DNA of 64,000 nucleotides from Xanthomonas hortorum pv. cynarae (GCF_002939985.1 NZ_MDFM01000017.1:1-64000), one strand, 5' to 3'. Positions 25,789 to 36,209 are shown, numbered from the stretch's first letter. The notes: generated by a model from the sequence alone, not told the origin. Numbers and translations: made by a program.

Positions 25789-28266
25789 TTACTTGGCCGG
25801 CGTGGCCTGCGCATCGTCCGGCAATGCCCAGGCGATGACGCTGTCGCCGGACTTGGTTTCCATGCGGTCGTGTCCACCCACGGCGGCCACGATGTACTGC
25901 TTGCCGTCGATGGTGTAGCTCAGCGGGGCGGCCTGCGGGCCGGCCGGCACGCGGGTCTCCCAGACCTGCTTGCCGGTGCGGGTGTCGAAGCCGCGCATGA
26001 AGTCGTCCAGGGTCGCGCCGATGAAGGTCACGCCACCGGCGGTGGCCAACGAGCCGCTGTTGTTGGGCGTGCCGATCTCGAACTTGGTCTTGGACGGGAT
26101 GCCCATCGGGCCCTGGTCGTAACCGGTGCCCAGCGGACGCCGCCACAGCACCTGTTGCGTGCGCAGATCCACACCGGAGATGTAGCCCCACGGCGGGGCG
26201 ACGCACGGGGTGTTGAGCGGCGACATCCACGGCTCCTTGCGGGCGCCGTAGGCCAGGCCCTTCTGCGCCATGTAGCCGGGCGTCTTGCTCTTGCCGTCGA
26301 ACACCGAGACCACGCCCAGCTCGTTCATTTTCTCGCGGGTATAGACCTGCAAGGTGTACGGCAGGCGATTGCTGTTCATCACCATGATGCCGCGCTGCAG
26401 ATCGACCGAGACGCCGCCCCAGTTGATGCCGCCGTGGTTGCCGGTGAACGCCAGCGAGCCTTGCAGGGTGGGCGGGGTGAACATGCCTTCGTAGCGCAGC
26501 TGCTTGAACTGGATACGGCAGGCCAGCTGGTCGAACGGAGTCATGCCCCAGGCGTCGGATTCGACGATGGTTTCGTATTCGCGGCTCGGCGCGCCCACGG
26601 TATTGGGCATGCCCGGCGAGATCGGCTGCGTGGCAGCGGTAAAATCGCCGTGATCGGTCCCTTGCGGCACGGCGATCTGCTTGACCGGCATGATCGGCTC
26701 GCCGGTGGCACGGTCCAGCACGAACACCTGGCCGGACTTGGTGGCCTGGATCACCGCAGGACGGGTACCGCCGCCAGCGACCGGCCAATCGACCAGGTTC
26801 GGTTGCGGGCCGATGTCGTAATCCCACAGGTCGTGGTTGACGGTGCGGAAGTGCCAACGCTCCTTGCCGGTGGCCGCGTCCACGGCGACCAGCGAGGCGG
26901 TGTATTCCTCATCCTGCTGCGTGCGGCCCTTGCCGAAGAAATCGCCCGAGGCATTGCCGGTGGGCAGATAGACCAGGCCCAGCTCGTCGTCGGCGGACAT
27001 CAGCGACCACACGTTCGGGGTCGAGCGGGTGTAGGTCTGGCCGGCCGGCGGCTCGGCGGTGATCGCCGGGTTGCCCAGGTCCCAGGCCCAACGCAGCTGG
27101 CCGGTGAGCGCATCGAAGCCACGCACCACGCCCGAGGGCGCATCGCCTTCCTGGCCGTCGCGCACCTGGCCGGTGGGCTGGATCACCACACCGCGCATGA
27201 CTACGGGCGGCGAGGTCGGGCCGACGAAGCCCGGCTTGGTGTTGCCGGTGCCGGCATTGAGATCGACAAAGCCGTTATTGCCGAAGCTGGCGCACAGCTT
27301 GCCGGTCTGCGCGTCCAGCGCGCCGAGGCGGCCATCGACCATCGGCCAGAAGATCCGGGTCGGGCACTCGGCAGTACCTTCCGGCGCCTGGTAGTACGAC
27401 ACGCCACGGCAGGTGGTGGCGGCAACGCCGGCCATCGCCTTCGGGTTGGTCTGCGGGTCGAAGCGCCAGCGCTCCTTGCCGTTGGCCGCTTCCACCGCAA
27501 TCACTTTCTGGGTCGGGGTGCAGATGTAGAGCAGGTCGCCGACCTTGAGTGGGGTGTTCTGGAAGGCGTAGCCCAGCTTGGAGCCGGCCGGCTTCAGATC
27601 GCCGGTATGGAATTCCCAGGCCACCTTGAGCTGCTTGGCGTTTTCCGGGGTGATCTGCGCACCCGGTGTGTAGTGGTTGGACAGGTTGGAGCCGGCGTAC
27701 GACGTCCAGTTGCTGGCATCGTGGTTGGCCGCGACGTTGCCGTCCGGGCTGGGCACGTTGGCGCGGCTGAACGGTGTTGCGTTTTCGGCCGGCAGCTTGG
27801 AGGCATCGGCCAGTTCGACATTGCGCGGTACCAGCAACGGCCACAGGATCAGCGCTGCGCCCAGGATCGGCAGCACGCCGGTCACCAGCACATAGCCCAG
27901 ACCCGACAACGGCTGCATGCGCCGACGCGCCACGCCCCAGAACGGCAGCAGCACCAGGCCGAGCACCGACATCATGGCCAGCCGCGGGACCAGGCCCCAG
28001 CCATCCAGGCCCACTTCCCACAGCGCCCAGGCGATGGTGGCCGCCAGCGTGGCGCCAAACAGCCACAGGCCGGCACGCTTGCCCAGCGCCAGCAAGACGC
28101 CAGCCAGGAACAGGCCGATGCCTGCCAACAGGTAGTACCAGGAACCGCCAACGGCAACCAGGCGGCCGCCTTCGTAGGCAAGCACCGCACCGAGCACGGC
28201 GATCACCACCGCATAGGCGACCAGCAACCAGGTGCCTAGCCCACGTTTTGAGGATTGATCAGTCAT
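25789..28266 (-). CDS. gcd: Membrane-bound PQQ-dependent glucose dehydrogenase
   Basis: An 825-residue quinoprotein that oxidises glucose and other aldoses to lactones in the periplasm and passes electrons to ubiquinone. The N-terminal 150 residues form about five membrane segments (WLLVAYAVVIAVLGAVLAYE, YYLLAGIGLFLAGVLLALG and so on). The remaining 650 residues form a PQQ beta-propeller with repeats such as GKERWRFDPQT and AATGKERWHFRTVNHDLWDYD and a C-terminal GGVTFIGATLDDFMRGFDTRTGKQVWE. The length matches the E. coli Gcd class. It looks monocistronic, with its own terminator. Confidence 0.94.
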   Translation of the reverse strand: MTDQSSKRGLGTWLLVAYAVVIAVLGAVLAYEGGRLVAVGGSWYYLLAGIGLFLAGVLLALGKRAGLWLFGATLAATIAWALWEVGLDGWGLVPRLAMMSVLGLVLLPFWGVARRRMQPLSGLGYVLVTGVLPILGAALILWPLLVPRNVELADASKLPAENATPFSRANVPSPDGNVAANHDASNWTSYAGSNLSNHYTPGAQITPENAKQLKVAWEFHTGDLKPAGSKLGYAFQNTPLKVGDLLYICTPTQKVIAVEAANGKERWRFDPQTNPKAMAGVAATTCRGVSYYQAPEGTAECPTRIFWPMVDGRLGALDAQTGKLCASFGNNGFVDLNAGTGNTKPGFVGPTSPPVVMRGVVIQPTGQVRDGQEGDAPSGVVRGFDALTGQLRWAWDLGNPAITAEPPAGQTYTRSTPNVWSLMSADDELGLVYLPTGNASGDFFGKGRTQQDEEYTASLVAVDAATGKERWHFRTVNHDLWDYDIGPQPNLVDWPVAGGGTRPAVIQATKSGQVFVLDRATGEPIMPVKQIAVPQGTDHGDFTAATQPISPGMPNTVGAPSREYETIVESDAWGMTPFDQLACRIQFKQLRYEGMFTPPTLQGSLAFTGNHGGINWGGVSVDLQRGIMVMNSNRLPYTLQVYTREKMNELGVVSVFDGKSKTPGYMAQKGLAYGARKEPWMSPLNTPCVAPPWGYISGVDLRTQQVLWRRPLGTGYDQGPMGIPSKTKFEIGTPNNSGSLATAGGVTFIGATLDDFMRGFDTRTGKQVWETRVPAGPQAAPLSYTIDGKQYIVAAVGGHDRMETKSGDSVIAWALPDDAQATPAK

Positions 28267-28845
28267 TTTTGAGATGTCAGGAAGGACCCAGGCACCAGCA
28301 AACGGTGGCGAGTCGTGGAGGGAGAAAGATCACAGGCTGGCAAAGGGCGGCCCCGATCTAAAGAACAACGCCCTAAACAAGCACGTCAGGATATGAACGC
28401 GCAGCCCCTCCCAGGGTCCTCAGCGCCAATCATGTGAATATTTTAGACCGCAAAGACCCGCGTGTCCGTGACGGAATGAGAACCAGCGTTCCAACCTGTT
28501 TGGATGGAGTGCTGAAATTGCTCAAATCGGAAAGAATAGGGTGCTGTTGGTGCCAGATGGTCTTGGTGGCATTCGTGTGCGGCGACGAATGCATGATGCT
28601 GCCATAGCTCTATTTTGCTATTGACTCGGTCGGCTGAGCGGGGATTCGGGATTCGGGAATGGAGATTCGTGTCAGCCGGGATTTTTCACTTGGCGCATTT
28701 TCCACGTGTACGGGCAAACGTACCCTCATCCGCCCTTCGCGCACCTTCTCCCGATGGGAGAAGGGATGCGCTGCCAGTGCGCGGCGCATCTGTGTGCTGG
28801 TAGCGCGTGTGCGCTGTGAGCGTAGTGCTGCTAACGGAAACCAGA
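28267..28845. other. Intergenic region between gcd and otsA
   Basis: No gene is supported in these 579 bases. The right part holds a copy of the dispersed hairpin repeat (28719-28775). The left part (28440-28620) is A+T-richer and should contain the gcd promoter on the minus strand, but no clear boxes were recognised. Confidence 0.6.
28719..28775 (+). repeat. Dispersed palindromic intergenic repeat, copy 3
   Basis: Starts near ACCCTCATCCGCCC, with the hairpin CCTTCTCCCGATGGGAGAAGG. It lies just downstream of otsA and could act as its transcription stop. Confidence 0.75.
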
Positions 28846-30213
28846 TCAAATATCGGCCAGTGCCTGCAAGTACCGTTGGCGCCAGTGATTGATGTTGTTC
28901 TTGCGCAGGTGGTCCATCATCGCCCGCCAGCGCTCGATGCGCGTGGCCAACGGCATGCTCGCCGCGGTCGCAATCGCATCGGCTACGCCATCCAGATCGT
29001 GCGGATTGACCAGCAGCGCTTCTTTCATCTCGTCGGCCGCACCGGCCAACAGCGACAGCACCAGCACGCCCGGATTTTCCGGATCCTGCGCCGCCACGAA
29101 TTCCTTGGCGACCAGATTCATGCCATCGCGCAACGGCGTGACCAGACCGACCGAAGCGGCGCGATAAAAGCCGGTCAACGTGGCATGGCTGAAGTTCTGA
29201 TTGACGTAGCGCAGCGGCGTCCAATCCGGCTCTGCATGGCCACCGTTGATATGGCCGGCGATCTGCTCCAGCTGCCCGCGCAGCTGGCGATACTCGTTGA
29301 CGTCGCCGCGCGACACCGGCGCGATCTGCAGATAGGTCAGGCTGCCGGATTGCTCCGGATAGCGCTCCAGATAGCGCTCGAATCCCTGGAAGCGTTCCGG
29401 CAGGCCTTTGGAATAATCCAGACGATCGACACCGATCGCCAGCTGACGCCCGCGCAGGCTTTCGCGCAGATCGCGCACCGCCTGCTTGCCGACCGAGGCC
29501 TTTGCCTGGTTGGCGATCAACTCGGTATCGATGCCGATCGGGAAAGAGGCGGCGCTGAAACGGCGCCCGCCAGGGCCTTCGACAATGTCGCCTTCGAGAA
29601 TGCGCCCGCCGCCGAACAGACGCACGTACGCCTTGAAGCGCTCCGCATCGCGCTGGGTCTGAAAGCCGACCAGGTCGTACGCATAGAAGGTGCTGAACAG
29701 GCGTGCGTGATCGGGCATGGCCTGCATCAGGTCGGCCGAGGGCATTGGCACATGCAGGAAGAAGCCCATCTTGCAGCCCACACCCAGCTCGCGCAGCATC
29801 GCGCCCAGCGGAATCATGTGGTAGTCGTGGATCCACAGCGTGTCGCTGTCTTTCAGCAACGGCGCCAGTTTTTCCGCAAACAGCCGATTGACGCGCATAT
29901 AGCCTTCGCGCGTCGCGCGGTCGTAATCGACCAGGTCCAGGCGAAAGTGCAGCAGCGGCCACAGGGTGCGATTGGCGAAGCCGTTGTAGTACGAATCGAT
30001 GTCGCGTTTGTTGAGGTCCATGGTGACGAACTTGATGTCGCCATCGGTCTGCTCATGCATGCCGCCGCTGTCGCCGCGCACGGTCTTGCCGCTCCAGCCG
30101 AACCACATCCCACCACGCTCCTTGAGCGCGGCCAACAAGCCAACCGCCAGGCCGCCCGCACGGTTTTCGCCGGGCACTGCAACGCGGTTGGATACCACCA
30201 CCAAACGACTCAT
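28846..30213 (-). CDS. otsA: Trehalose-6-phosphate synthase
   Basis: A 455-residue GT20 glycosyltransferase that makes trehalose-6-phosphate from UDP-glucose and glucose-6-phosphate. Motifs include [32 protein letters not shown], the acceptor-site [25 protein letters not shown] and [17 protein letters not shown]. Its ATG overlaps the stop codon of the GH15 gene by four bases, so the two are translationally coupled. Together with otsB it forms the OtsAB route for stress protection. Confidence 0.96.
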   Translation of the reverse strand: MSRLVVVSNRVAVPGENRAGGLAVGLLAALKERGGMWFGWSGKTVRGDSGGMHEQTDGDIKFVTMDLNKRDIDSYYNGFANRTLWPLLHFRLDLVDYDRATREGYMRVNRLFAEKLAPLLKDSDTLWIHDYHMIPLGAMLRELGVGCKMGFFLHVPMPSADLMQAMPDHARLFSTFYAYDLVGFQTQRDAERFKAYVRLFGGGRILEGDIVEGPGGRRFSAASFPIGIDTELIANQAKASVGKQAVRDLRESLRGRQLAIGVDRLDYSKGLPERFQGFERYLERYPEQSGSLTYLQIAPVSRGDVNEYRQLRGQLEQIAGHINGGHAEPDWTPLRYVNQNFSHATLTGFYRAASVGLVTPLRDGMNLVAKEFVAAQDPENPGVLVLSLLAGAADEMKEALLVNPHDLDGVADAIATAASMPLATRIERWRAMMDHLRKNNINHWRQRYLQALADI

Positions 30214-31988
30214 GACGCCTCCTGCCAGCTCCGCGACAAACGCATTGCTGCAATGATCAAACCCACATGCGAATAGGTCTGGGGGAAATTCCCCCAGGCT
30301 TCGCCGTCTTCAAACGATAGATCCTCGGACAGCAAGCCGAGGTGATTGCGGCGCGAGAGAATGCGCTCGAACAGCTCGCGCGCCTCGTCCTTGCGACCGA
30401 TCGCGGCCAGCGCGTCGATGTACCAGAACGTGCAGATGGTGAAGCTGGTTTCCGGCGCACCGAAGTCATCCGGTGCGATGTAGCGATACAGCGCATCGCC
30501 ATGCTTGAGCACGCGACCGACGGCTTCCACGGTGCGCACGAAGCGGCTGTCGTCGTTGCCCACGATGCCGATATCGGCCAGCAACAACAGCGAGGCATCC
30601 AGGCGGTGACCACCGAGCGTGTCGGTGAAATGGCCGTGTTCGTCGCTCCAGGCTTCCGTCAGCACGCGCTCGCGAATGCTGTCGGCACGTTCGCTCCAAT
30701 ACACGCTGCGCTCGGGCAGCACCAGGCGGTCGGCTATCTTGGACAGGCGATCGCAGGCGGCCCAGCACATTGCAGCGGTGTAGGTATGCACTTCGGCGCG
30801 GCCGCGGAATTCCCACAGGCCGGCATCGGGGACGTTGTACAGCGCGAATGCGCGCTCGCCCAGCGGCTCCAGGCGACGGAAAGTATCCGCATCGCCCTGA
30901 TCCTTCAGACGCAGATCGAAGAACAGCTGCGTCGAAGCCAGCACCACGCTGCCATATACATCGTGCTGCTTTTGAATCCAGGCCAGGTTGCCGCGTCGCA
31001 CCGGGCCCATGCCGCGATAGCCGTCCATGGTGTCGACTTCGTGCTCTTCCAGCTGCCACTCGAAACCGATGCCGTACAGCGGCTGCAAGGTGCCGTCGCT
31101 GGTGGCGATGTTGAAGATATAGCCGATGAACTGCTCCATCGTGCGCGTGGCGCCCAGGCGATTGAGCGCGCGGACCACGAAGGCGGCATCGCGCAGCCAG
31201 CAATAGCGGTAGTCCCAGTTGCGTGGGGTATTGGGCGCTTCCGGAATCGAAGTGGTCATCGCCGCAATGATGGCGCCGCTGTCTTCGTACTGGCACAACT
31301 TGAGCGTGATCGCGCTGCGAATCACCGCCTCTTGCCAGTCGAGTGGAATCGACAGATAGCGCACCCATTCGCGCCAATATTCTTCGGTGCGTTCCTGCGC
31401 TTCCTGCACGTAACCGGTGAGCGAGCGGGTGAGCGATTCGTCCACGCCCAACACCAGATTGACCGGGTGGCTGAGCACGAACGGCAAGCCATCGCGCACG
31501 AAGCGCACCGGCACATCGGTGGTCAGGCGCAGGGTGAATTCCGGCAGTACCCAACGGATGTGATTGCTGCCCCAGGTGGTTTCCGGCGTGCGGCCGCCCC
31601 AGTCGGCCAACGGGCGTGCGCGCACGATGATGCGCGGGTTACCGGCCAGCGGACGGATTTGCCGAATGATGCTCACCGGCCGATAGAAACGCCCGTTATT
31701 GCGCCAGCGCGGTGCGAAGTCGATCACTTCCACTTCGCCGCCATGGCTGTCGCGCAACACGGTACGCAGTACCGCGGTGTTGGGCAGGTAGTGTTGCTCG
31801 CTGCTTTCAAAGTCCTCCAGCTCGACGGCGAAGTCGCCGCCTTCGCCCTTGGGCGAGAGCAGCGAACAGAATGCCGGGTCGCCATCGAAAGCCGGCAGGC
31901 AACTCCACACCACGCGTGCCTGCCGATCGACCAATGCGCCGAAGCTGCAATTGCCGATGACGCCCAGATCCAGGTTTGGCTCGGTCAT
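30210..31988 (-). CDS. GH15-family glycoside hydrolase (glucoamylase/trehalase-like)
   Basis: A 592-residue protein with an N-terminal beta-sandwich (DLGVIGNCSFGALVDRQARVVWSCLPAFDGDPAF) and an alpha/alpha-toroid catalytic domain containing SIPEAPNTPRNWDYRYCWLRDAAF, GNFPQTYSHVGLI and a second acidic site near LSEDLSFEDGEAWG. Relatives include glucan-1,4-alpha-glucosidases and actinobacterial GH15 trehalases. Its position between otsB and otsA makes trehalose hydrolysis or a linked alpha-glucoside role plausible, but this is inferred from context only. Confidence 0.88.
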   Translation of the reverse strand: MTEPNLDLGVIGNCSFGALVDRQARVVWSCLPAFDGDPAFCSLLSPKGEGGDFAVELEDFESSEQHYLPNTAVLRTVLRDSHGGEVEVIDFAPRWRNNGRFYRPVSIIRQIRPLAGNPRIIVRARPLADWGGRTPETTWGSNHIRWVLPEFTLRLTTDVPVRFVRDGLPFVLSHPVNLVLGVDESLTRSLTGYVQEAQERTEEYWREWVRYLSIPLDWQEAVIRSAITLKLCQYEDSGAIIAAMTTSIPEAPNTPRNWDYRYCWLRDAAFVVRALNRLGATRTMEQFIGYIFNIATSDGTLQPLYGIGFEWQLEEHEVDTMDGYRGMGPVRRGNLAWIQKQHDVYGSVVLASTQLFFDLRLKDQGDADTFRRLEPLGERAFALYNVPDAGLWEFRGRAEVHTYTAAMCWAACDRLSKIADRLVLPERSVYWSERADSIRERVLTEAWSDEHGHFTDTLGGHRLDASLLLLADIGIVGNDDSRFVRTVEAVGRVLKHGDALYRYIAPDDFGAPETSFTICTFWYIDALAAIGRKDEARELFERILSRRNHLGLLSEDLSFEDGEAWGNFPQTYSHVGLIIAAMRLSRSWQEAS

Positions 31989-32034
31989 GGAGTGCGAACG
32001 ATCCTATTGAAGAGAAAGAGAAGGCGCGCTGCGC

Positions 32035-32793
32035 TCAGGCAGTGCGCGCGTTGCGTTGCAGCCATGCATGCACATCGGAAGTGCCATCGACGCGGAAGCG
32101 CGCGCTGGTCTGCACGCGATCGCCGACCAGTACGCTCCATCCGCCGAGGCGATTGGCTGCTTCGAAGCCGAATTCGTCAGTGAGATCGTCGCCGACGAAT
32201 ACCGGCGTGCGGCCGGCGAATGCGCCGTGCTGCATCAGTTGTTCGACCGCCAGGCCCTTGTTGCTGCCTTCGGGCACGAATTCGACCACGTGGTCGCCCG
32301 GTTGCAGGCGATAGCCGGACAGCTGGGCGATTTCCTGTTGCGCGAAGGCGAGCACGTCGGGGCCTGCAACTGGTTGCGCGCGCCAATGCAGCGCGACGCT
32401 GACGCCTTTGTCTTCGACCAGCACACCGGGGTGTTGATGCGTGAGCGCGGCGGCGCGCTGGTGCAAGCCGTGCAACCACTCGGAGGTGTCTTGCGGCATC
32501 GCGGCGCGTGCGGCGATGTCGCTGCGTAATTCATGTCCGTGCAGGCCGGCGGCTGGGAGCAGCAAGGGCGCGAACAAGGCGTCGAGTTGCGAGAGCGGTC
32601 GCCCGCTGACCAGTGCGACTGCACCATGCAGCCGGTCGCTTAATTGCCCGATAGCCTCGCGGACCTCGGGCAAGAGCCGCACAGCCTCGGGGCTGTCGGC
32701 AAAGTCGATGAGGGTACCGTCCACGTCCAGAAACAATGCGCAGGCATCGTCCAGCAATGGCGGCGACGGAAGGGGGGAGTGCACGTCTGCCAT
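32035..32793 (-). CDS. otsB: Trehalose-6-phosphate phosphatase
   Basis: A 252-residue HAD-superfamily phosphatase that dephosphorylates trehalose-6-phosphate. It has motif I FLDVDGTLIDFADSP with the nucleophile Asp, the serine motif ALVSGRPLSQLD, the Lys region and motif IV VFVGDDLTDEFGFEAANRLGG. It lies 46 bases before the GH15 gene and should be the first gene of the otsB-GH15-otsA operon. Confidence 0.95.
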   Translation of the reverse strand: MADVHSPLPSPPLLDDACALFLDVDGTLIDFADSPEAVRLLPEVREAIGQLSDRLHGAVALVSGRPLSQLDALFAPLLLPAAGLHGHELRSDIAARAAMPQDTSEWLHGLHQRAAALTHQHPGVLVEDKGVSVALHWRAQPVAGPDVLAFAQQEIAQLSGYRLQPGDHVVEFVPEGSNKGLAVEQLMQHGAFAGRTPVFVGDDLTDEFGFEAANRLGGWSVLVGDRVQTSARFRVDGTSDVHAWLQRNARTA

Positions 32794-32867
32794 CGCGCTA
32801 GTGTGCGCAATCGGGCGTGAGATTCAGGTTATGCAATGCCGAGGAGTGCTGGTCAGACACGTACGAC

Positions 32868-33005
32868 TGCCTATCCTTCTCCCCTCGGGAGAAGGTGCCC
32901 CGCAGGGGCGGATGAGTGTACGAGCGAAGCCACGTGCAGTTGGAACGGCACGAGGGCTTCGCCCGTACCCTCACCCCAACTCCTCTCCCGCAGGAGAGGG
33001 GCTAG
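32868..33005 (+). repeat. Dispersed palindromic intergenic repeat, composite copy 4
   Basis: Two half-units face each other: CCTTCTCCCCTCGGGAGAAGG with GCGGATGAGTGTACG, then CCCGTACCCTCACCCC with CTCTCCCGCAGGAGAGG. It sits between otsB and the end of the TonB-dependent receptor gene. Confidence 0.72.
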
Positions 33006-33069
33006 AGCACGCTCCCGTGGAGAAAGAGGGCTTGCAGCCTGCGTTTTTGGCTTAAGTCTGTGTTGTTGC

Positions 33070-35505
33070 TCAGAAGCTATACCGCACCCGCCCATACCAG
33101 TACGCGCCATTGCTGCCGATCGGCGAGAGCACGTCGTAGGGCAGGTTGCCGAAGTAGGCGATATCGTCGATGGAGCGGTCCGAGTAATTGTCCAGGATGT
33201 TCTGGCCGCCGATCGCCAGCGTCCACTGCGTCCCCAGGTGGTACTCGGCCTCCAGATCCAGCTGCCACTCGGCACCGTAGGTCTGGCGTGGCACGAAGCC
33301 GCCGCCGAAATCGAACACGCGCGTTGCGCTGCCGTAGCGGTTGACGCGGGTCTGCAGGTTCCAGTGCTCGTTGTTCCAGTTGGCCGCCAGGGCCGCGCGC
33401 GTGCGTGGCGCTGCATCGGTGAGCGTGTTGCTCTCTTCGACGCCGAACAGCACGTAGTTCGGGTCCAGTGCGAGCAGCTGCGCCGGGGTGCCGATGACGT
33501 TCTTCAATTCGGTCTTGGCGTAGCTGTAAGTGCCGGTCAGCAGCAGGTCGCCGCCGAAGGCGTACTGGCGCCAGTTGCCGACCAGCTCCGCGCCGCGGGT
33601 GCGGGTGTCGGCGGCGTTGAGGAAGTAGCTGGCGCTCTGCACGCCGGTGACGCCGAAGTTCTGCTGCACAAAATCCGTTAGCGTGTCGCCGGTGATGTCT
33701 TCGGACAGCGCGATGCGGTCGTCGATGTCGATCTGGAAGAAGTCCAGCGACAGGTCGAAGTGATCGCCCAGTTTGCTGGTGAAGCCCAGGCTGTAGTTGA
33801 GCGATTTTTCCGGCTTCAGATCGGTGGCGCCGAGCGCGCGTGCGATCGGGTTGTTGACCGACAGCAGGCGGCCCTGGGTGAGGCGGCCGGCGGCGTCGTA
33901 GCCGGTGGACGTGGCCTCATAACCGATCTGGCTGAGCGAGGGCGCACGCACGTTGTTGGAGATGGCGCCACGCAGCGCGAACGCCGGGGCGAAGGCGTAG
34001 CGCGCCGCCAGCTTGCCGGTCCACTGGCTGCCGAAATCCTGGTAATGCTCGTAGCGGCCGGCCAGGTCGGTGGAGAACTTGTCGCCGAACTGGCTGGAGA
34101 CGTTGGCGTAGGCGCTGGCGACATTACGCGACAGATCGGCTTCGTCCTGCGGGGTGAGCCCGCCGCCGGCCTGCGAGCCGGTGGGGCGATCGGTGAACGG
34201 GCCGGCCGCATAGCTGGCCGGGTCGCCAGCGTGGGTGCGGTACTGCTCGCGGCGGAATTCGGCACCGGTGCCGAAGGTATGGGTGGCGCCGGCGGCATCG
34301 AACACGCGGGTCAGATCCAGATTGCCCACGGTCTGCGCGAAGGCGAAATCGCCGGTCTTGAAGCGGGTGGTGCTGCCCGGGCCGAGCGAGGCGTTGAGCG
34401 AGTTGCGCAGCCGGTAGGTGAAGTCGTTGCGGCCGTAGTTGACGCTGGCGTCGTAGTCCCAGTTGCCGAGTTGCCCACGGGCGCCGGCGACGATCTGCAG
34501 GTCGCGATTCTCGCCTTCGGAAATCGGCCGATAGCCGTTGGGGTAGATCTCGCGCCAGTTGGCGCTGCCATCCGGATAACGGAAGTAGTTGGCGCCTTCG
34601 GTGTCGCGCTGGTTGTAGGTGCCGAAGGCGTAGAACTCGCCGTTGGCGCTGAAGGGAATCTTGGTGTTGAGCCAGGCGTTCAGGCCTTTGGTGGCGCCGT
34701 CGCCGAGCACGTAATTGCGCTGGCCAGCCAGCGCCAGATTGGCCGGGGTCTGTTCTTCGAACGAGGGAATTTGATCGAAGCCGGCGCGGTTGGTGCCCTC
34801 GCGATTCTTCAGCTCCAGGCCCACCTTGAAAAAGCCGCCGTCATCGCCGAGCAGGCTGCCGACCTTGGCGCTGGCGTAGCTGCTCTGGCCGTCGGTGACG
34901 CGGCGATTGATCGGCTCCACATCGGTGTTGTAGGCGCCGAAGCTGGCTTCCAGCTCGCCGCGCTCGGGGTTGTCGTCCAGGATCACGTTGATGACGCCGG
35001 CAATGGCATCGGAGCCGTACTGCGCACCGGCACCGTCGCGCAGCACTTCGATGCGCTTGATCGCGTTGATCGGGATGGAATTGAAATCCACCGGCGTGGT
35101 GCCCTTGCCGATCTTGCTGTCGGTATTGACCAGCGCCGAGGTATGCCGGCGCTTGCCGTTGACCAGCACCAGCACCTGATCAGGCGAGAGCCCGCGCAGC
35201 TGCGCAGCGCGGATGTGATCGGCGCCGCCGGAGTTGGACTGGCGCGGGAAGTTGAACGAGGGCAGCAACGCCTGCAGCGCGCTGCCGAGCTCGCCGTTGA
35301 CCACGCCGGCCTTGCGGATGTCCTCGGCGGTGAGCACGTCCACCGGCACGGTCGATTCCAGCACGGTGCGGTCGCTGGCACGGGTGCCGGTGACGATCAC
35401 CGTGTCCAGCGTTGGGGCGCCGGGGGCGGCCTGCTGGGCCTGTGCGTTGGCGCTCAACACGGCGGCGACGGCCAGGCCGATAGCCGAAAGGGTGGGGCTG
35501 GTCAT
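33070..35505 (-). CDS. TonB-dependent outer-membrane receptor
   Basis: An 811-residue receptor with a signal peptide ending near ANAQAQQ, a TonB-box-like segment LDTVIVTGTRA, a plug domain (VDVLTAEDIRKAG ... IEVLRDGAGAQYGSDAIAGVINV) and a 22-strand-type barrel ending in aromatic F (YWYGRVRYSF). ATG 35505 follows a good AGGAGAG ribosome site; the open frame extends to 35646. No neighbouring gene reveals the ligand. Xanthomonads have dozens of such receptors for plant sugars, iron chelates and other compounds. Confidence 0.92.
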   Translation of the reverse strand: MTSPTLSAIGLAVAAVLSANAQAQQAAPGAPTLDTVIVTGTRASDRTVLESTVPVDVLTAEDIRKAGVVNGELGSALQALLPSFNFPRQSNSGGADHIRAAQLRGLSPDQVLVLVNGKRRHTSALVNTDSKIGKGTTPVDFNSIPINAIKRIEVLRDGAGAQYGSDAIAGVINVILDDNPERGELEASFGAYNTDVEPINRRVTDGQSSYASAKVGSLLGDDGGFFKVGLELKNREGTNRAGFDQIPSFEEQTPANLALAGQRNYVLGDGATKGLNAWLNTKIPFSANGEFYAFGTYNQRDTEGANYFRYPDGSANWREIYPNGYRPISEGENRDLQIVAGARGQLGNWDYDASVNYGRNDFTYRLRNSLNASLGPGSTTRFKTGDFAFAQTVGNLDLTRVFDAAGATHTFGTGAEFRREQYRTHAGDPASYAAGPFTDRPTGSQAGGGLTPQDEADLSRNVASAYANVSSQFGDKFSTDLAGRYEHYQDFGSQWTGKLAARYAFAPAFALRGAISNNVRAPSLSQIGYEATSTGYDAAGRLTQGRLLSVNNPIARALGATDLKPEKSLNYSLGFTSKLGDHFDLSLDFFQIDIDDRIALSEDITGDTLTDFVQQNFGVTGVQSASYFLNAADTRTRGAELVGNWRQYAFGGDLLLTGTYSYAKTELKNVIGTPAQLLALDPNYVLFGVEESNTLTDAAPRTRAALAANWNNEHWNLQTRVNRYGSATRVFDFGGGFVPRQTYGAEWQLDLEAEYHLGTQWTLAIGGQNILDNYSDRSIDDIAYFGNLPYDVLSPIGSNGAYWYGRVRYSF

Positions 35506-35733
35506 TTCTCTCTCCTGCGACAGCAATTGCGAACGCGCCGCGCGGTCGGCATCCGGCCGGGCAGGGGCGCAAAGGGGTTCGGATCGTCCACATTCATCCG
35601 GATGGAGAGATGTTATCGCGTTGTTCAGACGCGTGCGAGATGGCACAGTGCGCGCACGCCGGCATCAGCTGATGCCCGGCCTGCATGAGCCTGCCCCGAT
35701 CCGTTGTAACAAATACCCGTTGTGGAGAAGTCG

Positions 35734-36207
35734 ATGAAGTTGCTGCCGTCCTGCCTGCTTGCTGCCATGTTGGCGTTGTCCGCCTGCGCCACCACTCCCG
35801 GCGGGGCGCCGGGCTCGACCACTGCCAGCCTGCAAGGCGATGCGGCGCGGCCCGCGACCGCCCGCGGCTGGGTGCGCAGTGAGCTGTACTTTGGCGTGGG
35901 CGAGGAAACCGGCCCGGCCGATCGCCCGCAGACCCGCACCATCGATGAGACCCAATGGCGCGCCTTCCTGGACAAGGAAGTGACGCCGCGCTTCCCGGAT
36001 GGGCTGACCGTGTTCGACGCCTACGGCCAGTGGCTGTTTCGCGGCGCCAAGGAGCCGAACCGGCTGGGCACCAAGGTGCTGGTGATCCTGCACGAGGACA
36101 GCCCGCAGCGGCGCAACGATATCGAGGCGATCCGTCTGGCCTGGAAGCAGGCCACCGGTCACCAGTCGGTGCTGTGGTCGCGGCAGGCGGTTGAGGTGTC
36201 GTTCTGA
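35734..36207 (+). CDS. DUF3574 lipoprotein
   Basis: A 157-residue protein with a lipoprotein signal (lipobox LSAC, Cys near residue 18) and a DUF3574-type domain: RSELYFGVGEETGPADRP, the FLDKEVTPRFPDGLTVFDAYGQW core and KVLVILHEDSPQRRNDIEAI. The fold is probably a small ferredoxin-like barrel; the function is unknown. ATG 35734 has the ribosome site GGAGAAG; an upstream in-frame start at 35722 would spoil the lipoprotein signal only slightly. Confidence 0.82.
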   Translation: MKLLPSCLLAAMLALSACATTPGGAPGSTTASLQGDAARPATARGWVRSELYFGVGEETGPADRPQTRTIDETQWRAFLDKEVTPRFPDGLTVFDAYGQWLFRGAKEPNRLGTKVLVILHEDSPQRRNDIEAIRLAWKQATGHQSVLWSRQAVEVSF

Positions 36208-36209
36208 GC

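Noticed and set aside
25870-28239. Very long open frame (789 codons) opposite gcd on the plus strand
   Set aside because: The opposite strand encodes a clear PQQ-glucose dehydrogenase. The antisense product is rich in H, R, G and A with no recognisable domain, as expected for high-G+C shadow frames.
33760-35688. 642-codon frame opposite the TonB-dependent receptor
   Set aside because: Shadow of a well-supported receptor gene; low-complexity composition with no family features.
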